Assembly: GCA_023393655.1 (NCBI GenBank) | Contig: JAEWKP010000202.1 | Coordinates: 1-6,271 of the forward strand | Length of the DNA stretch: 6,271 nucleotides | Reading direction: 5' to 3' | DNA from: Pseudomonadota bacterium | GTDB lineage: Bacteria > Pseudomonadota > Alphaproteobacteria > Rhizobiales > Beijerinckiaceae | In this document: piece after piece, positions 1-5,590 of the stretch | How the letters are laid out: the number at the start of each line of letters is the position of its first letter | Position numbering within the stretch: the first letter of the stretch is position 1 | Notes under the pieces: model-generated | Seen by the model: only the letters and a program-made list of their open reading frames with translations | Database searches by the model: none | What the model was told of the DNA's origin: nothing | Made by a program: the position numbers and the translations under genes

Positions 1-1
1 C

Positions 2-310
2 GCCAGCGCCGCTCCGGCCGCCGTTCCGCCGGCTCCGGCGACCGCCGCAGTCCGCGCCGGCACCGGTGACTTCGTCGTGCAGCTTGGCGCGCCGGGCAGC
101 GATGCCGAGGCCCGCGCCACCTTCGCGGCTCTCCAGCGCAAATATCCGCAACAGCTCACCGGGCAGTCGCCGATCATCCGCAAGACCGAGCTCGCCGGGG
201 GCAAGACCGTCTTCCGCCTGCGTGTCGGGCCTTATTCCCGCGAGGACGCGACCTCGATGTGCACGCAGCTTCAGGCTGCCGGCGGACAGTGCTTCATCGC
301 CAAGAACTGA
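2..310 (+). CDS. SPOR-domain protein, C-terminal fragment
   Basis: This is the end of a larger protein. The reading frame is open from the window edge to the TGA at 308-310, so the start lies outside the window. The visible part opens with an Ala/Pro-rich linker, typical of the low-complexity stretch before a terminal SPOR domain. A domain of about 80 residues follows, starting at D-F-V-V-Q-L-G and containing V-F-R-L-R-V-G-P-Y, then a helix that ends in G-G-Q-C-F-I-A-K-N. SPOR domains bind peptidoglycan glycan strands that lack stem peptides, usually at the division septum; the missing N-terminus would be expected to hold a membrane anchor. Two cysteines flank the last helix. In rhizobial genomes a SPOR gene commonly sits just upstream of nagZ, but here a TRAP-binding-protein gene separates them. 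The family call is firm; the specific role cannot be judged from this fragment. Confidence 0.88.
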   Translation, partial: ASAAPAAVPPAPATAAVRAGTGDFVVQLGAPGSDAEARATFAALQRKYPQQLTGQSPIIRKTELAGGKTVFRLRVGPYSREDATSMCTQLQAAGGQCFIAKN

Positions 311-336
311 TTTCGATCGATCCGTGACGAAACATG

Positions 337-371
337 ACGGCGGTGCCCAGCGGGTGCCGCCGTTTTCCTTT
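337..371 (+). terminator. Rho-independent terminator after the SPOR gene
   Basis: The arms ACGGCGG (337-343) and CCGCCGT (357-363) pair perfectly. The stem continues inward through two G-T wobbles and three C-G pairs to a three-base AGC loop (349-351), giving about 12 pairs. The 3' arm runs directly into TTTTCCTTT (363-371). It begins 26 bases after the SPOR stop codon. This is a textbook intrinsic terminator and implies that the downstream TRAP gene needs its own promoter. Confidence 0.85.
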
Positions 372-482
372 GAATCAGACGCATGACAGGGTGCGCCGTC
401 GCGCTTGTTTCATGCGTTCGGCCATGCGAGTAGCCTCCCCAACAACGAGAGGCCTCCCCGAAGGGCAGGCTGTCTGAACGCT

Positions 483-487
483 GGAGG
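483..487 (+). promoter_or_regulatory. Ribosome-binding site of the TRAP-binding-protein gene
   Basis: GGAGG lies six bases upstream of the ATG at 494. It is a strong Shine-Dalgarno match at ideal spacing and fixes the start, which also leaves a complete twin-arginine signal peptide at the N-terminus. Confidence 0.85.
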
Positions 488-493
488 TAACCC

Positions 494-1588
494 ATGGATC
501 GCCGCAAATTCGTCAAGGTCGCTGCCGCCGGTGCGGCCGGTAGCGCCGCCATCGCCGCGCCCGCCATCGCGCAGTCGCAGCCCAAGATCAATTGGCGCCT
601 GACCTCCAGCTATCCGAAGAGCCTCGACACCCTCTATGGCATCTCGACCCATGTCGCGAAGCGCGTGGCAGAGGCGACCGACAACAATTTTCAGATCCAG
701 GTCTTCGCGCCCGGCGAGATCGTGCCCGCGCTGCAGGCGCTCGATGCCGTCCAGAACGGCACCGTCGAGTGCAGCCATACCCTGTCGAGCTTCTATATCG
801 GCAAGGATCCTGCCTTCGCCTTCGAGACCTCGCTGCCTTTCGGATTCAATGCCCGCCAGCAGAATGCCTGGCTCTATCAGGGCGGCGGCCTCGAGCTCTG
901 CCGCGCCTTCATGAAGGGCTACAACATCCACACCATCCCCTCGGGCAATACCGGCGCGCAGATGGGCGGCTGGTTCCGCAAGGAGATCAAGTCGCTGGAG
1001 GACCTGAAGGGCCTGAAGTTCCGCATCGCCGGCCTCGGCGGGCGCATCATGGCGCGTCTCGGCGTGGTGCCGCAGACCATCGGCGGCGGCGACATCTATC
1101 CGGCGCTGGAGCGTGGCACACTCGACGCGGTCGAGTTCTCCGGTCCCTATGACGACGAGAAGCTCGGCTTCGTGAAGGTCGCCAAGTACTACTACTATCC
1201 CGGTTTCTGGGAGGGGAACGCCAATGTCAGCTTCCTCGCCAACCAGGACAAGTGGAACGAATTGCCGGCCTCCTACAAGGCGATCGTGGAAGCCGCCTGC
1301 GCCGAGGCCAACATGAACTGCCTGGCGAAATACGACCATAACAATCCCGACGCGCTGATTCGCCTCGCCGGCACCGGCGCCGAGCTGCGGCCCTTCCCGC
1401 AGGAGGTGATGACGGCAGCGTTCAAGGAGGCCTTCGCCATGTATGGCGAGCTCGCCGCCAGCAATGCCGCCTTCAAGACCTTCTATGATTCCTTCCTGCC
1501 GTACTGGAAGAAGGAGCAGCTCTGGTTCCGCATCGCCGAACTGCCCTTCGACGCGTTCAATGCGCAGGCCTACCAGCAGGTGAAGTGA
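494..1588 (+). CDS. TRAP transporter solute-binding protein, DctP/TakP-like, Tat-exported
   Basis: This 364-residue protein is a periplasmic binding protein of a tripartite ATP-independent periplasmic (TRAP) transporter, which captures a solute, usually an organic or 2-oxo acid, and passes it to a membrane permease. Residues 2-8 (D-R-R-K-F-V-K) form a twin-arginine motif, followed by an Ala-rich hydrophobic stretch and an A-I-A cleavage site near residue 26, so export through Tat is likely. The mature part has family features: F-A-P-G-E-I-V (71-77), N-T-G-A-Q-M-G-G-W (152-160), L-K-F-R-I-A-G (174-180) with Arg177 where TRAP proteins anchor the substrate carboxylate, and V-E-F-S-G-P-Y-D-D (213-221), resembling the TakP branch that binds 2-oxo acids. 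Length is normal for the family. No small (DctQ) or large (DctM) permease gene is nearby, so it looks like an orphan. The family is secure; the substrate is an inference. Confidence 0.93.
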   Translation: MDRRKFVKVAAAGAAGSAAIAAPAIAQSQPKINWRLTSSYPKSLDTLYGISTHVAKRVAEATDNNFQIQVFAPGEIVPALQALDAVQNGTVECSHTLSSFYIGKDPAFAFETSLPFGFNARQQNAWLYQGGGLELCRAFMKGYNIHTIPSGNTGAQMGGWFRKEIKSLEDLKGLKFRIAGLGGRIMARLGVVPQTIGGGDIYPALERGTLDAVEFSGPYDDEKLGFVKVAKYYYYPGFWEGNANVSFLANQDKWNELPASYKAIVEAACAEANMNCLAKYDHNNPDALIRLAGTGAELRPFPQEVMTAAFKEAFAMYGELAASNAAFKTFYDSFLPYWKKEQLWFRIAELPFDAFNAQAYQQVK

Positions 1589-1610
1589 AGAAATCCTCCT
1601 GTCCGGGAGG

Positions 1611-1717
1611 CGTCATTCCGGACAAGCCGCGTCAGCGGCGCCGATCCGGAATCCATCATAAGGCGCTGCGCTCTACGATGGATTCCGGGTCTCCGCTTCG
1701 CTCCGCCCGGAATGACG
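1611..1717. repeat. Composite palindromic intergenic repeat
   Basis: The outer arms CGTCATTCCGG (1611-1621) and CCGGAATGACG (1707-1717) are perfect inverted copies. An inner pair, CCGGAATCCATC (1646-1657) and GATGGATTCCGG (1677-1688), is also perfect. Each half can fold alone: ATTCCGGA (1615-1622) pairs with TCCGGAAT (1645-1652), with a nested GCCGC/GCGGC stem (1626-1630 and 1635-1639), and ATTCCGGG (1682-1689) pairs with CCCGGAAT (1706-1713). The element could therefore form one long hairpin or two side-by-side hairpins. It looks like the multicopy palindromic repeats, built on a GGAATCCA/ATTCCGGG core, that litter intergenic regions in Bosea and Bradyrhizobium-type genomes; that assignment is from memory. 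It has no coding capacity. Confidence 0.8.
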
Positions 1718-1766
1718 GCGGAGGAGGCGAAAACCGCATTTGCCTTTTTGGGCCGATGTCGTAACC

Positions 1767-1782
1767 CGATGTCATGACATCG
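1767..1782. promoter_or_regulatory. Perfect 16-bp palindrome over the nagZ start codon, possible operator
   Basis: CGATGTCATGACATCG is a perfect inverted repeat whose central CATG contains the nagZ ATG (1774-1776). A further half-site, CCGATGTC, occurs at 1753-1760 and repeats exactly at 1766-1773, 13 bp later. In DNA this would suit a dimeric repressor overlapping the translation start. In RNA it could fold into a six-pair stem with the AUG in the loop. No Shine-Dalgarno sequence is visible in front of this start. The function is inferred; only the symmetry is seen. Confidence 0.45.
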
Positions 1783-2784
1783 CGCGCCTTCATCGCCGGC
1801 TGCCTCGGCACGAGCCTCACTGCGGACGAGCGGGCCTTCTTCCGCGATGCAAGGCCCTGGGGCTTCATCGTCTTCAAGCGCAACACGCAGACGCCCAAGC
1901 AGGTCGCGGCGCTGACCGCCGAGATGCGCGAGACGGTCGGCTGGCACGCGCCGATCCTGATCGATCAGGAGGGCGGCCGGGTCCAGCGCATGGGGCCGCC
2001 GAACTGGCCGAAATACCCGTCGGCCCGCGCCTTCCTGGCGATCAACGACCCCATCCGCCAGCGCGAGATCGTCCGGCTCAACGCCCGGTTGATGGCGCAT
2101 GACCTGAAAGGTGTCGGCATCGATGTCGACTGCCTGCCGGTTCTAGACGTGCCGGTCGCCGGCAGCCATGACGTGATCGGCGACCGCGCCTATGCCCATG
2201 ACCCCGATCAGGTGGCGCGGCTCGGCCGGGCGGCAGCCGAGGGGTTGATCGCCGGCGGCGTGCTGCCTGTGGTCAAGCATATGCCCGGCCATGGCCGGGC
2301 GCGCGCCGACAGCCACCACGACCTGCCGATCGTCGATGCCTCGCTGGACGAGCTTCGGGCGCATGATTTCCGGCCGTTCCGGCATCTCGCCGACATGCCT
2401 ATGGCGATGACGGCGCATCTCGTCTTCACCGCGCTTGATCCCAAGAACCCGGCGACGATCTCCCGCAAGATCGTGCGCGAGATCATGCGCGGCGAGCTCG
2501 GCTTCGACGGGCTGATCATGACCGACGACATCTCGATGAAGGCGCTGTCGGGCTCGTTCGAGGCCAAGTCGCGGGCTGCGATCCGCGCCGGCGTCGACGT
2601 CATCCTGCATTGCCACGGCATCATGGACGAGATGATCGCCGTCGCCGGGGCCGTGCCGGAGATGACGGGAGCGCGTGCCCGCCGCGCCGCAGCCGCGCTC
2701 GGCCGTATCCGGCACGAGCCGGAGCCGGTCGATCTGGAAGCCGCGCGTGCCGAGATCGCCGCCGCGCTTGCTTTGAGCGCCTGA
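1774..2784 (+). CDS. nagZ: beta-N-acetylhexosaminidase NagZ (glycoside hydrolase family 3)
   Basis: NagZ is a cytoplasmic enzyme that removes N-acetylglucosamine from anhydromuropeptides during peptidoglycan recycling. The 336-residue product has the GH3 NagZ signature set: D-Q-E-G-G-R (64-69); K-H-M-P-G-H-G (168-174), where Phe is more usual at the Met; D-S-H (179-181), the Asp/His pair that serves as general acid/base in NagZ; and M-T-D-D-I-S-M (249-255), in which Asp251 is the expected nucleophile. There is no signal peptide, as expected, and the length suits single-domain NagZ. The ATG at 1774 is the first possible start, because the frame has a TAA at 1762-1764; it lacks a clear Shine-Dalgarno sequence and sits inside a palindrome. 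In some Gram-negative bacteria NagZ products control AmpR and ampC beta-lactamase; whether that applies here is unknown. It is probably the first gene of the scpAB-tat transcription unit. Confidence 0.95.
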   Translation: MTSRAFIAGCLGTSLTADERAFFRDARPWGFIVFKRNTQTPKQVAALTAEMRETVGWHAPILIDQEGGRVQRMGPPNWPKYPSARAFLAINDPIRQREIVRLNARLMAHDLKGVGIDVDCLPVLDVPVAGSHDVIGDRAYAHDPDQVARLGRAAAEGLIAGGVLPVVKHMPGHGRARADSHHDLPIVDASLDELRAHDFRPFRHLADMPMAMTAHLVFTALDPKNPATISRKIVREIMRGELGFDGLIMTDDISMKALSGSFEAKSRAAIRAGVDVILHCHGIMDEMIAVAGAVPEMTGARARRAAAALGRIRHEPEPVDLEAARAEIAAALALSA

Positions 2785-2832
2785 ACGGCCGAATCTGCAT
2801 CTTCGGGGATGACAGGTGGGGCAGGGCCTTCG

Positions 2833-3660
2833 ATGACGGCCGAATTGCCATTCGAGGAAGACCGCGCCGGGCGCTCGGGCGAGCCTTCGCTCGTCGTCGA
2901 TGTCGACGGCTATGAGGGGCCGCTCGACCTGCTGCTCGATCTCGCGCGCCGGCAGAAGGTCGATCTGCACCGCATCTCGATCCTGGCGCTGGCCGAGCAA
3001 TATCTCGCCTTCGTCGAGGAGGCACGGGCGCTGCGTCTCGAACTCGCCGCCGATTATCTGGTGATGGCGGCCTGGCTCGCCTATCTCAAGTCGCGCCTGC
3101 TGCTGCCGGAGCCGCCCAGGGGCGAGGAGCCGAGCGCCGCCGACCTTGCGACCGCGCTGGCGCTGCGCCTGCGCCGGCTGGAGGCGATCCGCGCCGCCGC
3201 GAACAAGCTTTCGGCGCGCGAGCGGCTGGGGCAGGACGTCTTCGCTCGCGGTGCGCCTGAGGAGATCGTGGCCGGCTCCCGGCCGGTCTGGGAGGCCGAG
3301 CTCTACGACCTGCTCGCCGCCTATGCCCAGCAGCGGCAGAAGCGGGTGCAAGGCCATATCTCGGTCGGGCACCGCGTCGTCTGGTCCCTGGTCGAGGCAC
3401 GCGAGGCGCTGCAGCGGCTGGTCGGGGAGGCCGGCGACTGGACGGAGCTCGACAGCTATCTGACACAGTACATGGCCGCGCACGGCCTGCCCGTGCGGGA
3501 GATGCGGGCGACGGTGCAGGCCTCTGCGCTGTCGGCGATGCTGGAGATGGTGAGGGAAGGGGTGCTCGACCTCAGGCAGGACAATGCCTTCGCGCCGATC
3601 GAGGTGCGCCGCCGCTCGGCCCGGCCGCAGGGGCTGCCCTTCGCCAAGGATGCTTCATGA
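2833..3660 (+). CDS. scpA: segregation and condensation protein ScpA
   Basis: ScpA is the kleisin of the bacterial SMC-ScpAB complex, which loads on and organises the chromosome for segregation. The N-terminal kleisin signature V-D-V-D-G-Y-E-G-P-L-D-L-L-L is at residues 22-35. It is followed by the conserved helices I-S-I-L-A-L-A-E-Q-Y-L (48-58) and A-A-D-Y-L-V-M-A-A-W-L-A-Y-L-K-S-R-L-L-L-P-E, which contact the SMC neck. A C-terminal winged helix (around L-P-V-R-E-M-R-A-T-V-Q to the end) would bind the SMC head. The chosen ATG gives 275 residues and has AGGG six bases upstream. An in-frame ATG at 2809 would add eight residues but has no properly spaced ribosome-binding site. The gene overlaps scpB by four bases (ATGA), so translation is probably coupled. 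The family call is certain; the start is somewhat less so. Confidence 0.94.
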   Translation: MTAELPFEEDRAGRSGEPSLVVDVDGYEGPLDLLLDLARRQKVDLHRISILALAEQYLAFVEEARALRLELAADYLVMAAWLAYLKSRLLLPEPPRGEEPSAADLATALALRLRRLEAIRAAANKLSARERLGQDVFARGAPEEIVAGSRPVWEAELYDLLAAYAQQRQKRVQGHISVGHRVVWSLVEAREALQRLVGEAGDWTELDSYLTQYMAAHGLPVREMRATVQASALSAMLEMVREGVLDLRQDNAFAPIEVRRRSARPQGLPFAKDAS

Positions 3661-4355
3661 CCGGGGCGTCGGTCGAACACGAGGATGCCGAGGCCGATGG
3701 CGGGGCGGAAGCCTTTTCGCAGGCGGTTCGCGTGGTCGAGGCCTTGCTCTTCGCTTCGGCCTCGCCGCTGACGGCCGAGGTGCTCGGCCGGGCGATTCCC
3801 GCCGGTATCGCGATCGAGCAGGTGCTGGCCCGGCTCGTCGAGAGCTACGCACTGCGCGGGGTCAATCTGCGCCAGGTCGCCGGCGGCTGGGCCTTCCGGA
3901 CGGCGCCGGACCTTGGCTACCTCCTCGCGGCCGAGGCCGAGCCGCCGCGCCGGCTGTCGCGGGCCGCGCTCGAAGTGCTGTCGATCATCGCCTATCACCA
4001 GCCGGTGACACGGGCGGAGATCGAGGAGATCCGCGGCGTCGCCACCGCCAAGGGCACGCTCGACATCCTGCTGGAGGCGGGCTGGGTCCGCCTGCGCGGG
4101 CGGCGGCGCTCGCCGGGCCGGCCGATTACTTACGGCACGACCCCGGGGTTCCTCGACCATTTCGGACTGGATCGCATCGACGACCTGCCGGGGCTGGAGG
4201 AGCTGAAGGGCACGGGCTTCATCGAAGGGCGCCTGACGCGCGACCTTGCCGTGCCGGTTCCCGACGACGATCCGGGCTTGCGCGACGACGAGGACCCGCT
4301 CGGCGACCTGTTCGGTCCGCTTGACGACGGCGAGGGCGGGCCGCAACAGGGGTGA
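3657..4355 (+). CDS. scpB: segregation and condensation protein ScpB
   Basis: ScpB dimers bind the middle of ScpA and complete the SMC-ScpAB condensin. The 232-residue product has two predicted winged-helix domains. The first covers about residues 22-95 and includes V-V-E-A-L-L-F-A-S-A-S-P-L. The second starts at L-S-R-A-A-L-E-V-L-S-I-I-A-Y-H-Q-P-V-T (100-118) and includes the strongly conserved R-G-V-A-T-A-K-G-T-L-D-I-L-L (126-139) and G-R-P-I-T-Y-G-T-T (154-162) motifs. The tail after about residue 200 is acidic and Gly/Asp-rich, probably disordered. The ATG overlaps the scpA stop as ATGA, and AAGGA lies six bases upstream, so start and coupling are well supported. The stop overlaps a GTG that may open the next gene. 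Confidence 0.95.
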   Translation: MTGASVEHEDAEADGGAEAFSQAVRVVEALLFASASPLTAEVLGRAIPAGIAIEQVLARLVESYALRGVNLRQVAGGWAFRTAPDLGYLLAAEAEPPRRLSRAALEVLSIIAYHQPVTRAEIEEIRGVATAKGTLDILLEAGWVRLRGRRRSPGRPITYGTTPGFLDHFGLDRIDDLPGLEELKGTGFIEGRLTRDLAVPVPDDDPGLRDDEDPLGDLFGPLDDGEGGPQQG

Positions 4356-5509
4356 AGGACCCGGCCACCGGCCGGGGCGGAACGGCCGGAGCGGTATCGA
4401 CCTTGGCGGAAACCAAATCAGGATGGCTCGGCTGGGGCCGGCGCGGCACGGCCGGCGCGGCGATCCCGATGGCGCTCGGCTTCGAGAACGTGACGCAGCG
4501 CTTCGGCGCGGTGACGGCGCTGTCGCATGTCTCGCTCTCCATCAAGCCCGGCGAGATCGTCGCGCTTCTCGGCCAGTCCGGCTGCGGCAAGACGACGCTG
4601 CTCAGGCTCGTGGCCGGGGTCGAGCGGCCAAGCGCGGGGCGCGTGCTGCTGGAGGGACGCGACGTCTCGGCGCCCGAACGCTTCGTCGAACCCGAGCATC
4701 GCGGCGTCGGTTTCGTGTTCCAGGACTATGCGTTGTTTCCGCATCTGAGCGTGCGCGACAATGTCCGCTTCGGCCTGCGCGGTCAGGCGGCAGCTGCGGC
4801 CGATGCGACCGCCTTGCGGGCGCTGGCGCGCGTCGGGCTCGCCGACCTCGCCGATTCCTATCCGCATATGCTCTCGGGCGGCGAGCAGCAGCGCGTGGCG
4901 CTGGCGCGCGCCATCGCGCCGCGGCCGGGCGTGCTCCTGATGGACGAGCCCTTCTCCAATCTCGACCGGCGCCTGCGTGACGTCGTACGCGACGAGACCG
5001 CAGCCCTGCTGGAGGAGACCGGCGCCACCTCGATCATCGTCACGCATGATCCCGAGGACGCGATGCGCATCGCCGACCGGATCGTTCTGATGCGGGCCGG
5101 GCGGATCGTCCAGATCGGCACGGGCGAGGAGCTCTACCGGCGGCCGGCCAGCCTCTTTGCCGCCCGATTTTTCTGCGATCTAACCGAGGTCGAAGGCCGG
5201 GTCTCGAATGGAGCGGTCGATACGCCGTTGGGCCGCTTCGCGGCGCCGGGCATCGCGGAGGGAGCTATGGCGGTCGCCTGCATCCGGCCGCATCGCGTCC
5301 GCATCGTGCCGAAGGGCTATTACCTGCGCGGACGGCTGACGGGCCGGCGCTTTCTCGGGGAGGCTGACCATCTGCAGGTGATGGTGGACGGCTTCGACCG
5401 GGCCTTGTCGGTTCGCGCGCCGCTCTCCGGCGAGATCACGGTGGGCGACGAAATCGGGGTCGAGATTCCGTCGGACGAAGTCCTTGTGTTTCCGGCCGCG
5501 GATCAATAG
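4352..5509 (+). CDS. ABC transporter ATP-binding protein, FbpC/PotA/CysA type
   Basis: This is the nucleotide-binding subunit of an ABC importer, which hydrolyses ATP at the inner membrane face to drive solute uptake. With the GTG start it is 385 residues: Walker A G-Q-S-G-C-G-K-T-T (74-82), Q-loop F-Q-D-Y-A-L-F-P-H-L (123-132), signature L-S-G-G-E-Q-Q-R (174-181), Walker B V-L-L-M-D-E-P (194-200), D-loop N-L-D (203-205) and switch His232 in V-T-H-D. A TOBE-like beta domain follows from about residue 275, a layout typical of Fe3+, polyamine and sulfate importers; F-V-F-Q-D-Y-A-L-F-P is most like ferric-iron (FbpC) members. No permease or binding protein is present. The start is uncertain. GTG at 4352 overlaps the scpB stop, but residues 1-39 match no domain. 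ATG at 4469 would give 346 residues, closer to family size; TTG at 4403 is also possible. The substrate is unknown. Confidence 0.9.
   Translation: MKDPATGRGGTAGAVSTLAETKSGWLGWGRRGTAGAAIPMALGFENVTQRFGAVTALSHVSLSIKPGEIVALLGQSGCGKTTLLRLVAGVERPSAGRVLLEGRDVSAPERFVEPEHRGVGFVFQDYALFPHLSVRDNVRFGLRGQAAAAADATALRALARVGLADLADSYPHMLSGGEQQRVALARAIAPRPGVLLMDEPFSNLDRRLRDVVRDETAALLEETGATSIIVTHDPEDAMRIADRIVLMRAGRIVQIGTGEELYRRPASLFAARFFCDLTEVEGRVSNGAVDTPLGRFAAPGIAEGAMAVACIRPHRVRIVPKGYYLRGRLTGRRFLGEADHLQVMVDGFDRALSVRAPLSGEITVGDEIGVEIPSDEVLVFPAADQ
4360..4376 (+). other. GC-only hairpin after the scpB stop codon
   Basis: CCCGGCC (4360-4366) and GGCCGGG (4370-4376) pair perfectly around the loop ACC, four bases after the scpB stop. 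No T-run follows, so it is not a classic intrinsic terminator. Its presence argues that this stretch may be untranslated and that the ABC gene starts further downstream. Confidence 0.5.
4436..4461. repeat. Short direct repeat, 12-bp unit repeated twice
   Basis: GGCCGGCGCGGC occurs at 4436-4447 and again exactly at 4450-4461, separated by two bases. It lies immediately before the ATG at 4469, in the poorly conserved head of the ABC gene. It may be chance in GC-rich DNA or the result of replication slippage. Confidence 0.5.
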
Positions 5510-5526
5510 GTTCCGCCGCCGAACGA

Positions 5527-5567
5527 TCGACCGGGCCAGGATTTGGTTGGGGCCATTCCCCGGTCGA
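5527..5567 (+). other. Hairpin in the leader of tatA
   Basis: TCGACCGGG (5527-5535) and CCCGGTCGA (5559-5567) are a perfect nine-base inverted repeat with a 23-base loop, ending ten bases before the tatA ribosome-binding site. No T-run follows directly. It could mark an RNA end, protect the tatA message from decay or act as a weak attenuator after the ABC gene; none of these can be decided from sequence. Confidence 0.5.
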
Positions 5568-5576
5568 CGCAATTTC

Positions 5577-5583
5577 GGAGGAG
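5577..5583 (+). promoter_or_regulatory. Strong tatA ribosome-binding site
   Basis: GGAGGAG lies seven bases before the ATG at 5591. This near-perfect Shine-Dalgarno sequence selects that ATG over the in-frame upstream GTG at 5543 and fits the high amount of TatA that cells need. Confidence 0.85.
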
Positions 5584-5590
5584 TTTCGCC

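Noticed and set aside
410..1339. Open frame of 309 codons on the - strand
   Set aside because: It is antisense to the TRAP-binding-protein gene, which has a strong ribosome-binding site and signal peptide; the antisense product shows no domain.
1595..1610. Possible terminator CCTCC...GGAGG just after the TRAP gene
   Set aside because: The stem is only five pairs and no T-run follows; the adjacent large palindrome is more likely to shape the RNA end.
1570..2100. Open frame of 176 codons on the - strand covering the intergenic repeat
   Set aside because: It runs through the palindromic repeat and antisense to the start of nagZ; no domain is visible.
2809..2832. Upstream start codon for scpA at 2809
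   Set aside because: GGGG touches this ATG with no spacing, whereas the ATG at 2833 has AGGG at six bases; the extra eight residues add nothing conserved.
2143..3483. Long open frame of 446 codons on the - strand
   Set aside because: It lies antisense to nagZ and scpA, both of which carry full family motifs. The translation is Arg/Gly/Asp-rich without recognisable domains, as expected for a mirror frame in GC-rich DNA.
3456..4346. Open frame of 296 codons on the - strand
   Set aside because: It is antisense to the end of scpA and all of scpB, with low-complexity composition and no motif.
4246..4980. Open frame of 244 codons on the + strand, in another frame
   Set aside because: It overlaps scpB and the ABC ATPase in a shifted frame and is Arg/Ala-rich without motifs.
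5543..5590. Upstream GTG start for tatA
   Set aside because: The ATG at 5591 has a near-perfect ribosome-binding site and gives the exact TatA N-terminus; the upstream codons overlap a leader hairpin.
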